From an uncultured Parabacteroides sp. (GTDB lineage Bacteria > Bacteroidota > Bacteroidia > Bacteroidales > Tannerellaceae): a stretch of DNA of 5,781 nt. The stretch spans positions 1 through 5,781 of the forward strand of contig CAAGLQ010000318.1 in NCBI GenBank assembly GCA_900770835.1, given 5' to 3'. Both the position numbers and the translations under genes were made by a program. This document shows positions 5,470-5,781 of the stretch, piece by piece. Within the stretch, counting starts at the first letter, position 1. Each line of letters begins with the position of its first letter. The notes under the pieces were generated by a model that saw nothing but the letters and a program-made list of their open reading frames with translations, did no database searches and had not been told where the DNA came from.

Positions 5470-5781
5470 AGTTGTCATTGCGATCGCAGCAGGCATCTTG
5501 TTTGGGCAATTCCTTCCGAGCGGAATCGCCCGCATCTTTGTCACCTTTAACTCCCTTTTCGGCGAGTTCCTCTCCTTTTCCATTCCTTTGATTATCATTG
5601 GATTGGTTGTTCCTGCCATTGGCGATTTAGGAAAAGGAGCCGGCAAGTTGCTTTTGCTAACCGCTTTAATCGCATACGGATCAACTATCTTCTCCGGTTT
5701 CTTCACCTTCTTCAGTGGAGCCGCTGTCTTCCCCGGTATCTTACCGACCCATGCGGAGCTAACCGCTTTAGACAACCCGGA
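5438..5781 (+). CDS. Dicarboxylate/amino acid:cation symporter (SDF/DAACS family), 5' part
   Basis: An open frame from the ATG at 5438 runs off the window end after 114 complete codons. It opens MKRIRISLLGKVVIAIAAGI and includes LFGQFLP (21-27), FLSFSIPLIIIGLVVPAIGD (44-63) and LLLLTALIAYGS (71-82). This matches the first three transmembrane segments of SDF-family Na+- or H+-coupled carriers for glutamate, aspartate, C4-dicarboxylates or serine/threonine. Such proteins are usually around 400 residues, so roughly a quarter is present; the substrate-binding C-terminal half is outside and specificity cannot be judged. The gene starts 32 bp inside the 3' end of the second nhaC, in another frame, with no clear Shine-Dalgarno, so it is probably translated by coupling. 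The next Met in frame is not visible, which supports this start. Confidence 0.85.
   Translation, partial: MKRIRISLLGKVVIAIAAGILFGQFLPSGIARIFVTFNSLFGEFLSFSIPLIIIGLVVPAIGDLGKGAGKLLLLTALIAYGSTIFSGFFTFFSGAAVFPGILPTHAELTALDNP

Noticed and set aside
5389..5775. Minus-strand open frame of 128 codons at the right end
   Set aside because: It is antisense to the end of nhaC and the start of the SDF symporter, both of which show clear family motifs; its own sequence is low-complexity Lys/Pro rich without a recognisable domain.

Overview
The window looks like ordinary chromosomal DNA from a Bacteroidales bacterium, possibly a Parabacteroides or Bacteroides relative. Three things suggest this. Several gene starts are preceded by matches to the Bacteroidota -7 promoter element TAnnTTTG. 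Leaders are A-rich with weak or no Shine-Dalgarno sequences. The proteins (paired FKBP isomerases, a CobB-type sirtuin, NhaC antiporters) fit that group. The genus is inference.

Left part, minus strand (1-1541): the first eight codons of a gene leaving the window, probably an Lrp/AsnC regulator; a very strong intrinsic terminator (129-173); then a two-gene operon read right to left. Its first gene (954-1541) is a cytoplasmic FklB-like FKBP isomerase. Its second gene (208-930) is a lipoprotein paralogue. The pair supplies related prolyl isomerase/chaperone domains on two sides of the inner membrane.

Middle (1542-2359): a 128-bp divergent intergenic region leads into a plus-strand class III-type sirtuin (cobB). 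It keeps the catalytic His and the Tyr-x-x-Arg acyl-lysine pocket but lacks the zinc-binding cysteines.

Right part, plus strand (2360-5781): two tandem NhaC-family antiporter paralogues, then the 5' part of a dicarboxylate/amino acid:cation symporter (SDF/DAACS family) whose start overlaps the second antiporter gene by 32 bp. Together they look like a sodium-coupled transport operon. A plausible reading is that the symporter imports an organic or amino acid with Na+ (or H+) while the NhaC proteins expel Na+ or exchange a related substrate; the substrates cannot be read from sequence.

No mobile element, CRISPR array, tRNA, rRNA or defence locus was seen. The most unusual feature is a perfect 12-bp inverted repeat (2403-2414 / 2455-2466) that brackets the predicted promoter of the first nhaC gene, with its right arm against the start codon. 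A transcript reading through from cobB could fold over the start region, while one from the local promoter could not. I found no convincing new multi-gene system.
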